A stretch of DNA of 10,701 nucleotides from Flammula alnicola (lineage: Eukaryota > Basidiomycota > Agaricomycetes > Agaricales > Strophariaceae), in contig JADNRV010000852.1 in assembly GCA_015499995.1 (NCBI GenBank), forward strand, positions 1-10,701, given 5' to 3'. Every line of letters starts with the position of its first letter. Position 1 is the first letter of the stretch. Shown in pieces: positions 1 to 7,554 of this stretch. Position numbers and translations under genes: made by a program. Below the pieces are notes generated by a model. The model made no database searches and was not told the origin of the DNA. It saw only the letters and a list, made by a program, of their open reading frames with translations.

Positions 1-529
1 TCTGAAGTTCAAGTTCAGGCCGGGGCCGTACTCGCATACGCCTTGACTGATTATACCCGCAAGCTTTCGGCATCCTTTCAATAGTTCTACAGTATATTTA
101 ACACACCAGCGTGAGAGTGAGAGTCCTTGTATGTATTGTATAATGGGATTCCATTAACTGCGTACATGTAGCAAGATCTGTGGGATCTTCGGTGTCGCTC
201 GTATACCCTGATATTCTTTTGAAGTCCAATAGACTCAGACCGAGGACAATGTAAAACGGGGTATGCCAGTGTGCTCTCCGTTCGTTTAGGTATCACCATT
301 CGCAGATGTGATTTGACCGAGGACAATAAAACGCGGGGTTATGTATGTCTATTGATATGCCAGTGTCTCCATGCGATTAGTAGGTATCACAATTTCAGCA
401 GATGTGACTTATTTACAGTATAACATGGAACCATGAAAAGAACGGTCGATTGTATGGACTTAGGGAGCAGAGAGAGAAATCAGGCTGATACGCCAACATG
501 GGAACAGTGAGGGGAATAGCGCATTGTCG
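1..529. other. Intergenic DNA left of the P450 gene
   Basis: I see no coding region here. Open frames on both strands are short and show no family motif. The stretch holds an imperfect tandem duplication, listed separately. On the minus strand it would be the 3' flank of the P450 gene, whose last readable codon ends at 530. Confidence 0.5.
238..410. repeat. Imperfect tandem duplication, two units
   Basis: Unit one spans 238-314 (77 bp) and unit two 315-410 (96 bp). They share, in the same order, the blocks gaccgaggacaat, a gggg-containing core, atgccagtgt, aggtatcac and cagatgtga. The second unit carries about 19 extra bases in its middle. The units abut directly, so this looks like a local duplication that has since diverged. 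No function is evident. Confidence 0.75.
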
Positions 530-2443
530 TTATCTTGTTGAAACATATATGGGTACGGAATGATACTTACAAATCGAGAATATATGATGCAAGCGCAGCG
601 TCATCTCCCAGCCCATTCCAGAATTCCTCTCAAAGTCCATCATATCTCTCACGCCTTCAACAGTCTTCGCCACCCGAGGCTCGAAGAACACCTTGAATGG
701 CAATGGATGGGTATTCGCCGACTCGGTGAAGGCCAATTCGTCGATGGGCGACGATGGATCTGCTTTGACGTTGAATGCCCATTGAACGAGGGCGTGTTTA
801 TGAAAACGGATCTAGAAAATAGTAGGGTTTGAGATGGGAAATGTGGCGTAGGGCCTAGAACAGACTTACGCGGTGGCCATGTGTGACCGGGCATACCCTT
901 GAAAATCATTCTGCTTCAGCATGATACGGCAAAAATACACGATTTCCTTCTCACCGTCTCCCGAAACCGAAGGTATAAGCTTCAACTCTTCTCTGATTTT
1001 ACCATTTTCATCGATCCACCGTTGAGGGTTGAATTTTTCTGGGTCTGGGAAATATTCTGGGTCACGTCCTACAGCCCTACAAGAAATACAACCATTAACA
1101 AACTGATCAGAAGAAAGCTCGTTTCGCGTACCAAACATTGCCGACCACAGCTGCGCCTTTAGGGATCAGGTAGTTTCCTATAAGTTTATAATCCGATTAA
1201 ATCGGTGCAAAGCGTGAAAGACGCGAGATATACATACCCAAATGATGTCCTTTGCCTTATGAGCAAATCCTAGTAGCACAAAGTTAGGAACCTTCTAATA
1301 GGAGGCTACAGCGCGTACCTCCAGCGCTAACGGGTCTCCATCTAAACGTTTCAAGCACGAAAGCCATCGTTTGCGGAAGCACATCTTGATCGGCCAGCGT
1401 AGGAGCTGAGAACGTAATTCACGTTGAATACCAGGGTTTGAAAACGAGTAAATGTGGCGCTGACGTACCTCGTTCACGCCCAATAATGGAACTAATTCCT
1501 GCTGAACCTTGGCTTGCGCTTCTGGATAACACGCCGCAGCCAAAACACCGATGCTGATCGCTGACGCCGTCGTGTCAGAGCCAGCGCCGAACATGCTTCC
1601 GGCGAGATATGCCGTCTCGCCATCTGTGAGCTCGAGTTCCTTCTGTTTTTCAAGGAGGTATTTCCCGAACGAGTCTGGAATCTCTTCTCCTCTTTCCTAA
1701 ATTGAAAGGAATGATATATTAGTCTGCATTGCTACGAATCTGAGAATATGACGAACCGCTTTCATCCTGACTTCGTTCAATTGACTCTTAAATAACTCGA
1801 GTTCTTCGGCGTGTCCATCTTTGAGCTCTTTTAGATATCCAGGCACGTATCTGATACTTCGTGAGTTCGGCGAATAGAAGTCTTAATTAGGTTTGAGCTC
1901 ACCGGAGGATTGGATATGCGTCAACTTTCCATACACCGGGTCGCAGGGTGTTTCCCAGCAGAGTCAGACAACGAATTCACAGCTTGTACGTCTGGGTCTT
2001 CATACGACTTCGGGTTTTTGCCGTATGCTAATGCCATAACGACAGAGGCTGAATATCTAGAGATCGAGAAATCGGTCAGACAGTAAACAAGAAATGGGCG
2101 GGACTTCAAAAACCTCTTAGCATGATCCTGGTGTTGTCTGGGCTCTCAATGATATCGAAGATATGTTGTCGAGCATTCTTCATCGAGGTCGGCGCGTATG
2201 TCGTGACAATTTTCAGCTGCAGGTGAGAATGAAGCGCCCTGACAAATGAAACGTAACTCAGCACGCGTGATATGAAAGCCACCATAACATGGGACATACC
2301 GTCTCATCCTCTTAAACTGATCACCTGCTGGGATTAACACCATGCACATCCCACGCGGCCATGTTCTCAGGGCGTTCAACGAGGTAAGCACCTTCCTTCT
2401 CCATGATACCGGTGGCGGCGGATTTCAAAATTGGGACTGAGTC
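530..2443 (-). pseudogene. Cytochrome P450 monooxygenase gene, frame-broken, N-terminus not found
   Basis: The predicted product is a heme-thiolate monooxygenase of the fungal type often annotated O-methylsterigmatocystin oxidoreductase-like; the substrate is unknown. Eleven exons can be read on the minus strand: 2443-2300, 2238-2114, 2056-1903, 1856-1757, 1696-1469, 1405-1319, 1269-1238, 1177-1132, 1076-955, 897-870 and 811-530, separated by GT-AG introns of 46-63 nt. Visible motifs, in order, are IPAGDQFKRMRR (C-helix region), GAGSDTTAS (I-helix oxygen-binding), ETFR (ExxR), FNPQRW (PERF-type) and FGFGRR followed after an intron by VCP (heme loop). About ten frame changes are needed, near 2355, 2114, 1971, 1469, 1238, 979, 887, 884 and 794. 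One falls in the heme loop, so the Gly after CysPro is lost as read. The membrane anchor and proline-rich hinge were not found. It is either a pseudogene or a real gene damaged by indel errors; the family call is secure. Confidence 0.88.
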
Positions 2444-3300
2444 CTACCCCACACTAACTCATCGTCAGCAGAAGCACAGCTGGGAGGTGGAGCGCGCTAG
2501 TGCAGGGTGTCGATAGGCGGGGTGGATAGGTCGGCCAGCTCAGTCTTTGCCGTACGGTACACTGCACCGGGGCTGTGGGCAGTAGAGCTGGCGCCTCCGC
2601 TTGAGTCGGGTGTTTGGGGTGAATGTTGGGGTGTGGCGTGAGGGCAAAGAGAGAAAGAGATATCTATATATTTATATGTGCCACGAACATATTTCCCACA
2701 AGTGCTCATGGCGGGAAAAAAATACCATCATAATCTTGGCAATCTGGGAGCGCCAGGAAGTTCCGAATTCGACGCCTGTCAGGCTGGTCTCCACCACCGT
2801 TTCAATCCGCTGCATGTTTCTCAGAGAATATGCCAGATCTGTGGTCTCCAGACTCTCGGAAGGAAAAGCAATCGCTCAGTACCCCAACTCTCTCAACTCA
2901 ACTATGTTACTCGTCTAAACACTCCGTGTAGGATGTATCCTACCCAGACCAGGAGCACCTCTCAAAGGATGTTATACCCTCCTTGGTTTCCAGAAATCAC
3001 AATCCACCCATCTCGCAAATGCAGAGTTCTGTCCAAGCTCGAGATGCTGCCCCCACTCGTGACCCCCTCCGAGGTGAGCCCGCACAGCAAAACCTACACG
3101 GATCTCCGCTAACAATGAATCTCACCATCTTCCTTGGCCGAATGTAACTCCAAACCCACAGATCCAGCGTCTGCGCTATCAGCTCGGCCTCGTTCAGCGC
3201 AACACGAGGCGTTCTTGCTGCATGCTGGCGACTGTGCAGAGAGCTTCGACGCTTGTACGCATGTACGCACAGCGGGTTTTTGCCTCAAATTTTGATTGAC
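2444..3300. other. Ambiguous region, no recognised gene
   Basis: The longest open frame in the window's left half lies here (2678-3112 plus, 144 codons), but its composition is unremarkable and I recognise no domain. Another plus frame from 2932 to about 3140 is open and rich in Ser, Pro and Gln. It could continue with a frame change into a third frame ending near 3301 (containing QIQRLRYQLGLVQR), which is somewhat protein-like. No start, splice pattern or motif ties these together. On the minus strand, 2444-2620 may hold remnants of the P450 N-terminus, but I could not confirm the proline-rich hinge. Confidence 0.3.
2669..2676 (-). promoter_or_regulatory. TATA-like element
   Basis: The minus strand reads TATAAATA within an A/T-rich run at 2661-2677. 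It lies about 225 bp upstream of the first recognisable P450 exon, so it could serve that gene if a missing first exon lies between about 2450 and 2620. This rests on motif and position only. Confidence 0.25.
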
Positions 3301-4897
3301 TCGCTTTCTTTCTTGTGCTTTCAAATGCGTTCGTTTCTATGTGGAATTTTTTTTCTTTTTACCTATTGGGTTGTGGTGCATGGGTGGTATTACATACTAT
3401 CCCCGAGCCTGCGCACCCCCCTTCTATTGATTTCTTCTCCCTTTCGCTGCCCTTCCCTCGAAAAAACACGGATCTTCTTCCACAAGTCTATATACACCGT
3501 TTTCGGTTTTCCTATTATCCATTATGATTTAGACCCTTCTCCCATCCCGATTTTCTAGAGGAAGGAGAGCTGACGAGATTCATTGCTAGGAAAACATCTC
3601 CTCACTTACATTGTCCTTCTCCCTCGTTCTCATCTGGGGTGCCAGGTCGCCTGTTGTGAGTTTCAGTTTCACCTTCTGCATTTTTTTTTCACCCTTGCGG
3701 TCTTCGTTGGGTTCTGGTATACTCGCGCTCTTTGGAGCGGTGGGTTATGCGTTGGCGTTTAATGGGTATTTGATTTCCGATTGCAACTCTTGTGACCGTT
3801 TCCCTCATATCCATGCCCCATCTCCATGTTACACTTGTCGTTGCTCTGTTGTGTGACGCTCGGTGTCGGCGTTCATATCTCCTCTGTCAGAAATACGGAG
3901 CCATATCCACAGACAACGCGGTTGTAAGCCTGGCGCCCCAGCCTCACCACACGGACTATTGATATTTCCTTATCTTATCTTACTGTCACCACGTGACCAC
4001 GCTATCGGACTGTAGTAAGTAGAAGTTTTCCTTCTTGTTTCCTCACGCTACCGTACACCGCTCGTATCCCGTTCTGTTCATGACAATACACACCGTGGTC
4101 CAATCAAGCTATGTGACCACCCCAGTGAGCCCTATAGACGACGGGCTTCCAGCGGTCTACCCACTCGTCCCGGCTCATTGACAGCCATCTTCGCATGACG
4201 CTGTCTTTTTTCCTGTTTCCCATTCCGTTGTCTTTGTCCCTGTCACTTTACGGCCTGTCGTAACCCAAGCTCACGTCTCCATTACTCATTCCCAGGTCTG
4301 GATGGGCCGCATCGCGGCCACTACGCGAGACCGCGCAGCAGCAGCTACGAAAAGATAGGTGACAGGGAGGTGTTGAGCTTCCGGTTCGTAGTCCTTTGTT
4401 TTGTTTTTATATTAGGCCTTTTGGCGGTGACTGACGGGTATTTTTTCTGTTCCTTGGCGTGTTTTCAGAGGCGATAATTTTAATGGGTACATATATCTTT
4501 CTCGTTACGTGTGTACGTAAATCATTTAGCTGATATACTTTTTTCTTCTCCCTTTTGCTTTTGCGTTACCTTCAGTCGTGATCTGTGCTTCTGACGCGCT
4601 CGTCGATGTAACCTTGTCTGATACCTGTCTGCCTGTCTGACTGATGCTCTTCTAAAACTTTTTTGGACGTCTACATACACTAGAGAAGGGCCGACTCCGT
4701 CGGCGGAACCCTTGCTTGAGAAAGACCGTATATGCAGTTGAAATTTTATTCAAGGGCAACTATCAACATCTTAACGTCTGAGGTATGGCATGGATGTTCG
4801 GGTCTATAAGATCATCCTAGGACTTTTCCCACTACATATATACATTTTACCGAACTTGAATCCTCATCAAATACATGACAAGAAACTCTAACCATTC
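3301..4897. other. CT-rich intergenic DNA
   Basis: About 1.6 kb is pyrimidine-rich on the plus strand, with several T runs (for example near 3346 and 3685). Open frames such as 3253-3558 and 3611-3856 are T-rich hydrophobic translations of low-complexity DNA and overlap in several frames. I see no motif, tRNA or clear splice pattern. A short hairpin (GCCGAC, 3-nt loop, GTCGGC) lies at 4690-4704, and TGTCTG occurs three times between 4615 and 4639. Untranslated regions or promoters of unseen transcripts could be here. Confidence 0.4.
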
Positions 4898-5612
4898 CTA
4901 TCTCATTCTTTTCACATTTGCCTTGTCCAGGTTGGCGGCCAATGCTTTTAAGGCCTCGTCGGCCTTGTCAGCAGAGTCCTTCGTTATCAATCTGTCTTCG
5001 CGTCCAAACGACTGTGCTGTTCTTGCCGAAGGACGTCACCAATATAGAAGCCCTCTTCGATGAGCTCTCTTTGGTTCGCTCAAATTTCTGACGAAGTAGT
5101 TCTCCAGGTAACAGCCTGGTGATAAGTTCGGTAGAGGATTCGGATGCCATTGTTGGTCTGCGAGATTTTGATGATGAGCTGTTTAAGGAGGACACGAAGC
5201 AGAGTTGACAATTTGAATGGACGGCGAACGTGACCGATGATGCCATCTCGGCAACTGCCGGGACGCCAGGAATTGGCTTCATTTGGGGAGCGAGAACCCT
5301 TGCAAGCAAGGGGACTACAACCAGCCAGTCCAGGAACGTCTGGAAATATCGAAGAACAAGATCCCACCCATACATTTTGACCTCATTTGTAAGACGTTGC
5401 TCGAGATTGAAACCATACAAGTCGTTCAAAAGCTCCTGAGTGAGGCATGACCTTATGCAGTGCCCCACTGGCACAACGGCAGTTCAGCTGGGGGTTCGGG
5501 CTCCTCTTGCGAGGATGTTGCATAAGATCTTGCCGCATTGGATACAGTAAGGATGTGCTGTCTTGCAGCAGGTCGCGTCGTTGCCGCGACGAAGCATGGA
5601 GGTAGAGTTCAT
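4898..5612 (-). pseudogene. Frame-broken gene of unknown function with a mitochondrial-presequence-like start
   Basis: I do not recognise the family. From the ATG at 5612 the product begins MNSTSMLRR and then, after a one-base frame change near 5590, continues with an Arg/Ala/Ser-rich, acid-poor stretch containing RSYATSS, typical of mitochondrial presequences. A further frame holds LTQELLNDLYGF and a hydrophobic segment LDWLVVVPLLARVLA (about 5340-5300), a likely membrane helix. From 5151 another ATG in good fungal context (CAACAATGG) opens a segment with LLPGELLRQKFER. Frame changes then lead to RELIEEGFYIGDVLRQEQ and finally to a Lys/Ala-rich tail ending NVKRMR and a stop at 4898-4900. At least three frame changes are required. 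It could be one gene or two (5612 to about 5200, and 5151-4898). An in-frame ATG at 5717 is an alternative start. Function is not assigned. Confidence 0.5.
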
Positions 5613-5727
5613 GTTCCCCGACTGTCGCAGAAGTAGGCAGCAATCGAGACTCGTTCGGGTCAACTCGTTGCCAACGAGTTTGCTCGAGTTCACCTCGGCG
5701 AGTTTACGCGAGGCCATCAAAAATGTG

Positions 5728-5758
5728 CACGTGATGCGGCCACGCGCTCTGAACGCGT
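5728..5758. promoter_or_regulatory. E-box (CACGTG) and MluI-type box (ACGCGT)
   Basis: CACGTG sits at 5728-5733; read on the minus strand with its flank it is ATCACGTG, the form bound by Cbf1/USF-type bHLH proteins. ACGCGT at 5753-5758 matches the MluI cell-cycle box core. Both lie about 115-145 bp upstream of the ATG at 5612, a plausible promoter distance. Both are short palindromes that can arise by chance in this CG-rich patch. Confidence 0.25.
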
Positions 5759-6010
5759 CTCTGGACGTTAATCCGTCGTGCTCCTGCTCCTCCCTCCCTC
5801 CTTTCACTTGAATTGCACCCTATCTTGGCCATCATTATAGCCGATTGATTTTAATATATTCCTTTGATTTTTTTTTAGGGCAGAACTCTTGTCGAATTTT
5901 GAGAATGGGGCTGAAAAGGGTCCCTCAAGAAAGGTTATAGAGTCCCTCCAATCGTGTTCTCAAAATCATCGCCCATTTTGCTTTACCTGAAGTGAGCATA
6001 CTCTTGTACT

Positions 6011-6196
6011 ATGAATTGGGAGGCCAATATCACTGATCAGCTTCTCGACGAATTTGATAACGCGATCTCCGGCCACCTCACGGAATCTGCCATTGACGAG
6101 CTCATGACAGCAGGTAAATTTGACGAGCTGGACCAGCTAATTAAAAATATGAATGAATCTTCTAACTTACTTGCTATCCCATCGTTGTTATACTAA
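6011..6196 (+). CDS. Possible small ORF, hypothetical
   Basis: A 61-codon ORF begins MNWEANITDQLLDEF and is acidic, with alternating hydrophobic and Asp/Glu residues that would favour helices. I recognise no family. A CAG|GTAAAT at about 6114 could be a splice donor after MTAG, so this may instead be the first exon of a longer gene. Any continuation to the right would run into the transposon at 6283, which could have disrupted it. Composition here is more protein-like than in the surrounding noncoding DNA, but a chance ORF of this length is quite possible. Confidence 0.3.
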   Translation: MNWEANITDQLLDEFDNAISGHLTESAIDELMTAGKFDELDQLIKNMNESSNLLAIPSLLY

Positions 6197-6201
6197 ATTC
6201 T

Positions 6202-6241
6202 TGTAATCTACTCTACAGTGTTGTAATCTACGTGTAATCTA
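6202..6241 (+). repeat. Three copies of TGTAATCTA
   Basis: The nonamer TGTAATCTA occurs at 6202-6210, 6222-6230 and 6233-6241, just left of the transposon's target duplication. Spacing is irregular (20 and 11 bp). Its role is unknown; it may be a small satellite or a cluster of protein-binding sites. Confidence 0.5.
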
Positions 6242-6274
6242 TAGCCCATCACAACATTCCGAATTCGGATATCT

Positions 6275-6282
6275 CTGTCGCC
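6275..6282. repeat. 8-bp target site duplication, left copy
   Basis: CTGTCGCC directly abuts the left end of the transposon and is identical to 7191-7198 at the right end. An 8-bp duplication is the hallmark of hAT superfamily insertion. Confidence 0.85.
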
Positions 6283-6339
6283 CAGTGTTGGACAGTCATG
6301 ACTTATCCCCCAAAGTCACGGTCAAAAATCGAATGACTA

Positions 6340-6372
6340 GTCATGACTACTATATATGGTTGGGACATGCAA
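6340..6372 (+). repeat. Internal inverted repeat, left arm (33 bp)
   Basis: This arm pairs with 6943-6975 in inverted orientation with one mismatch (TATATATGG against TATATGTGG). It contains GTCATGACTAC and GGTTGGGACATGCAA. A 12-bp perfect palindrome, ATGACTAGTCAT, overlaps its left edge at 6333-6344. It lies only 57 bp from the left end of the element. Confidence 0.85.
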
Positions 6373-6942
6373 GGTACCAGACATGCAAAATTTGCTCTGC
6401 GGACATGTCCCCTCAATTCTGACCTTCGGGAAAATTCAGGCATATATATAGAGTATATTAAAGACACTTCACATGTTTGAATCACTTGTTGGTGGTGTGA
6501 ACAGCGCAGGAGATACAAAAATGTGTGATTTTTGGGTAGTGTAAGTATTTGATGCCTCCAGGAACGCTAGTACTACACTGCTTGACCTCCGCTCATTTGG
6601 CACAGTCATGTCTTAATTACAGATAAGGCCTCGTATACTAATTTGTAGAGACATTCGTTGAGCGTAAGTGCATGAATACGAGCTTTCACAAAAAGGCGTG
6701 ACAAAAATGGCAGGGAGCGCGACGGTCACAGGCATCAAGATCCCATAGTGACACGGCCGTGACAGCCATTTGCATCACTGGTTTTTTGGCATCGAAAATC
6801 GGTCATTGCCCGACCATACCACTTCTCATTCAAAAAATTTGGGATTTTTATAGCAGACGTGAATTGCATTTGAGAACCCATATTTGCAATCTTAAGGGAT
6901 AATCTTAAGTTTCTGGCTCAGGATAAATGAACCATCAAAATT

Positions 6943-6975
6943 TTGCATGTCCCAACCACATATAGTAGTCATGAC
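6943..6975 (-). repeat. Internal inverted repeat, right arm (33 bp)
   Basis: This is the inverted partner of 6340-6372. It lies 215 bp from the right end, so the right arm of the element is about 155 bp longer than the left. The weaker similarity outside the arm (CCAAAGTCA on the left, CCAAAAGTCA on the right) shows the two arms were once longer matching termini. Confidence 0.85.
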
Positions 6976-7005
6976 CGGTCAATTTTGATTGACTTTTGGA
7001 GACAC

Positions 7006-7064
7006 TACGCATCACGCATCAGCGCTACATCAGCACGCATCCCATCACGCACCACAGACGCATA
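7006..7064 (+). repeat. Degenerate ACGCATC direct repeats
   Basis: ACGCATC or close variants (ACGCACC, TACATC, ACGCATA) recur about seven times in a 60-bp stretch inside the longer right arm of the transposon. Such clusters of short subterminal repeats are known as transposase-binding sites in hAT elements; that role is inferred here. Confidence 0.5.
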
Positions 7065-7102
7065 GTCGTGTGGGAATTGATTGATGGCCATCAGCCTTTT
7101 GG

Positions 7103-7137
7103 GTCAAGTCATTGGTCAATTTGACCAATGACTTGAC
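7103..7137. repeat. 35-bp perfect palindrome in the right arm of the transposon
   Basis: The arms GTCAAGTCATTGGTCAA (7103-7119) and its exact reverse complement (7121-7137) are separated by a single base. Further GTCA/TGAC units follow to 7180 (TTGACTATGACC, TTGACCAGTCAATGAC). It could extrude as a cruciform or act as a subterminal binding site for a transposase. Confidence 0.9.
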
Positions 7138-7190
7138 TTTTGTTGACTATGACCGACTTTATTGACCAGTCAATGACTTGTCCAACACTG

Positions 7191-7198
7191 CTGTCGCC
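7191..7198. repeat. 8-bp target site duplication, right copy
   Basis: CTGTCGCC is identical to the left copy at 6275-6282 and directly follows the transposon terminus TGTCCAACACTG. Confidence 0.85.
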
Positions 7199-7554
7199 TC
7201 ATTGGATGGAAAAAAAACCGCCGGCGATCACCGACCTCGCGAGGTCGCGCGAGGTACACCTCGAATTCGACGAGTTGGTTCGAGTTGTCACTCCGCCTCG
7301 TTTCGCCTCACTCCGGGGACAACACTAATCGAGAATTTGACCCGATGCGTGGTGTGTACTTAGTTCTAAGTTCTCGAGACCCGGCAAGTTTCTTTTCCGC
7401 TGTTCCAGAATTACGTTCCATCATACATGCAGACATAATTTGTTCATGACGATCTTGATTTATGCGACCGCCTTTCAGGACCGGGGGTGTGTCGTAAAGC
7501 GGGAGGTGCTTTTTAATCTCTTACTTTTGCCTTCGCCGATCCAACCTTTTCGCG
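7199..7554. other. Upstream region of the methyltransferase gene
   Basis: I see no gene here. Positions 7225-7310 are CG-rich, with many CGAG/CTCG units and a perfect 14-bp palindrome, GACCTCGCGAGGTC, at 7233-7246. A T-rich stretch with TTTTTAATC at about 7511-7519 lies 40 bp upstream of the start codon at 7555 and may be part of the core promoter. Short open frames at 7140-7363 overlap each other and show no motif. Confidence 0.4.

Larger units (their letters stand above)
6283..7190. mobile_element. Non-autonomous hAT-type DNA transposon, complete, 908 bp
   Basis: Both ends begin with the same inverted terminal sequence, CAGTGTTGGACA (left 6283-6294; right, read inward, 7190-7179). Similarity continues a few bases with single-base gaps (GTCATGACT against AGTCATTGACT). 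The element is flanked by a perfect 8-bp duplication, CTGTCGCC. A CAGTGTTGG-like terminus and an 8-bp target duplication are both features of the hAT superfamily. No open frame resembling a transposase (RNase H fold, BED finger or hAT dimerisation domain) is present, so it would need a transposase supplied from elsewhere. Inside are a second, 33-bp inverted repeat pair and a 35-bp palindrome, annotated separately. The intact target duplication and recognisable ends suggest a fairly recent insertion. Confidence 0.85.

Noticed and set aside
560..832. Plus-strand ORF of 90 codons
   Set aside because: It is antisense to the last P450 exon, whose minus-strand reading gives clear family sequence (FTESANTHPLPFKV).
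2678..3112. 144-codon plus-strand ORF, longest on the plus strand in the left half
   Set aside because: It shows no recognisable domain, its upstream part overlaps another long frame in the same direction, and its composition is not clearly coding. Kept only as part of an ambiguous region.
3253..3856. Hydrophobic plus-strand ORFs that could be small membrane proteins
   Set aside because: The hydrophobicity comes from T-rich low-complexity DNA; overlapping frames look equally hydrophobic and there is no conserved motif.
4690..4704. Hairpin as a terminator or part of a tRNA
   Set aside because: The 6-bp stem with a 3-nt loop is too small, there is no adjoining cloverleaf, and intrinsic terminators are not expected in a fungal nuclear genome.
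4968..5474. Single 168-codon minus-strand protein
   Set aside because: The frame is real in part but is not one protein as read. Better segments continue in other frames at both ends (RSYATSS leader upstream, RELIEEGF and the NVKRMR tail downstream), so it was merged into one frame-broken gene call.
7006..7064. CRISPR-like short repeats
   Set aside because: The repeats are 7-bp, degenerate and nearly adjacent, with no spacers, and lie inside a eukaryotic transposon.
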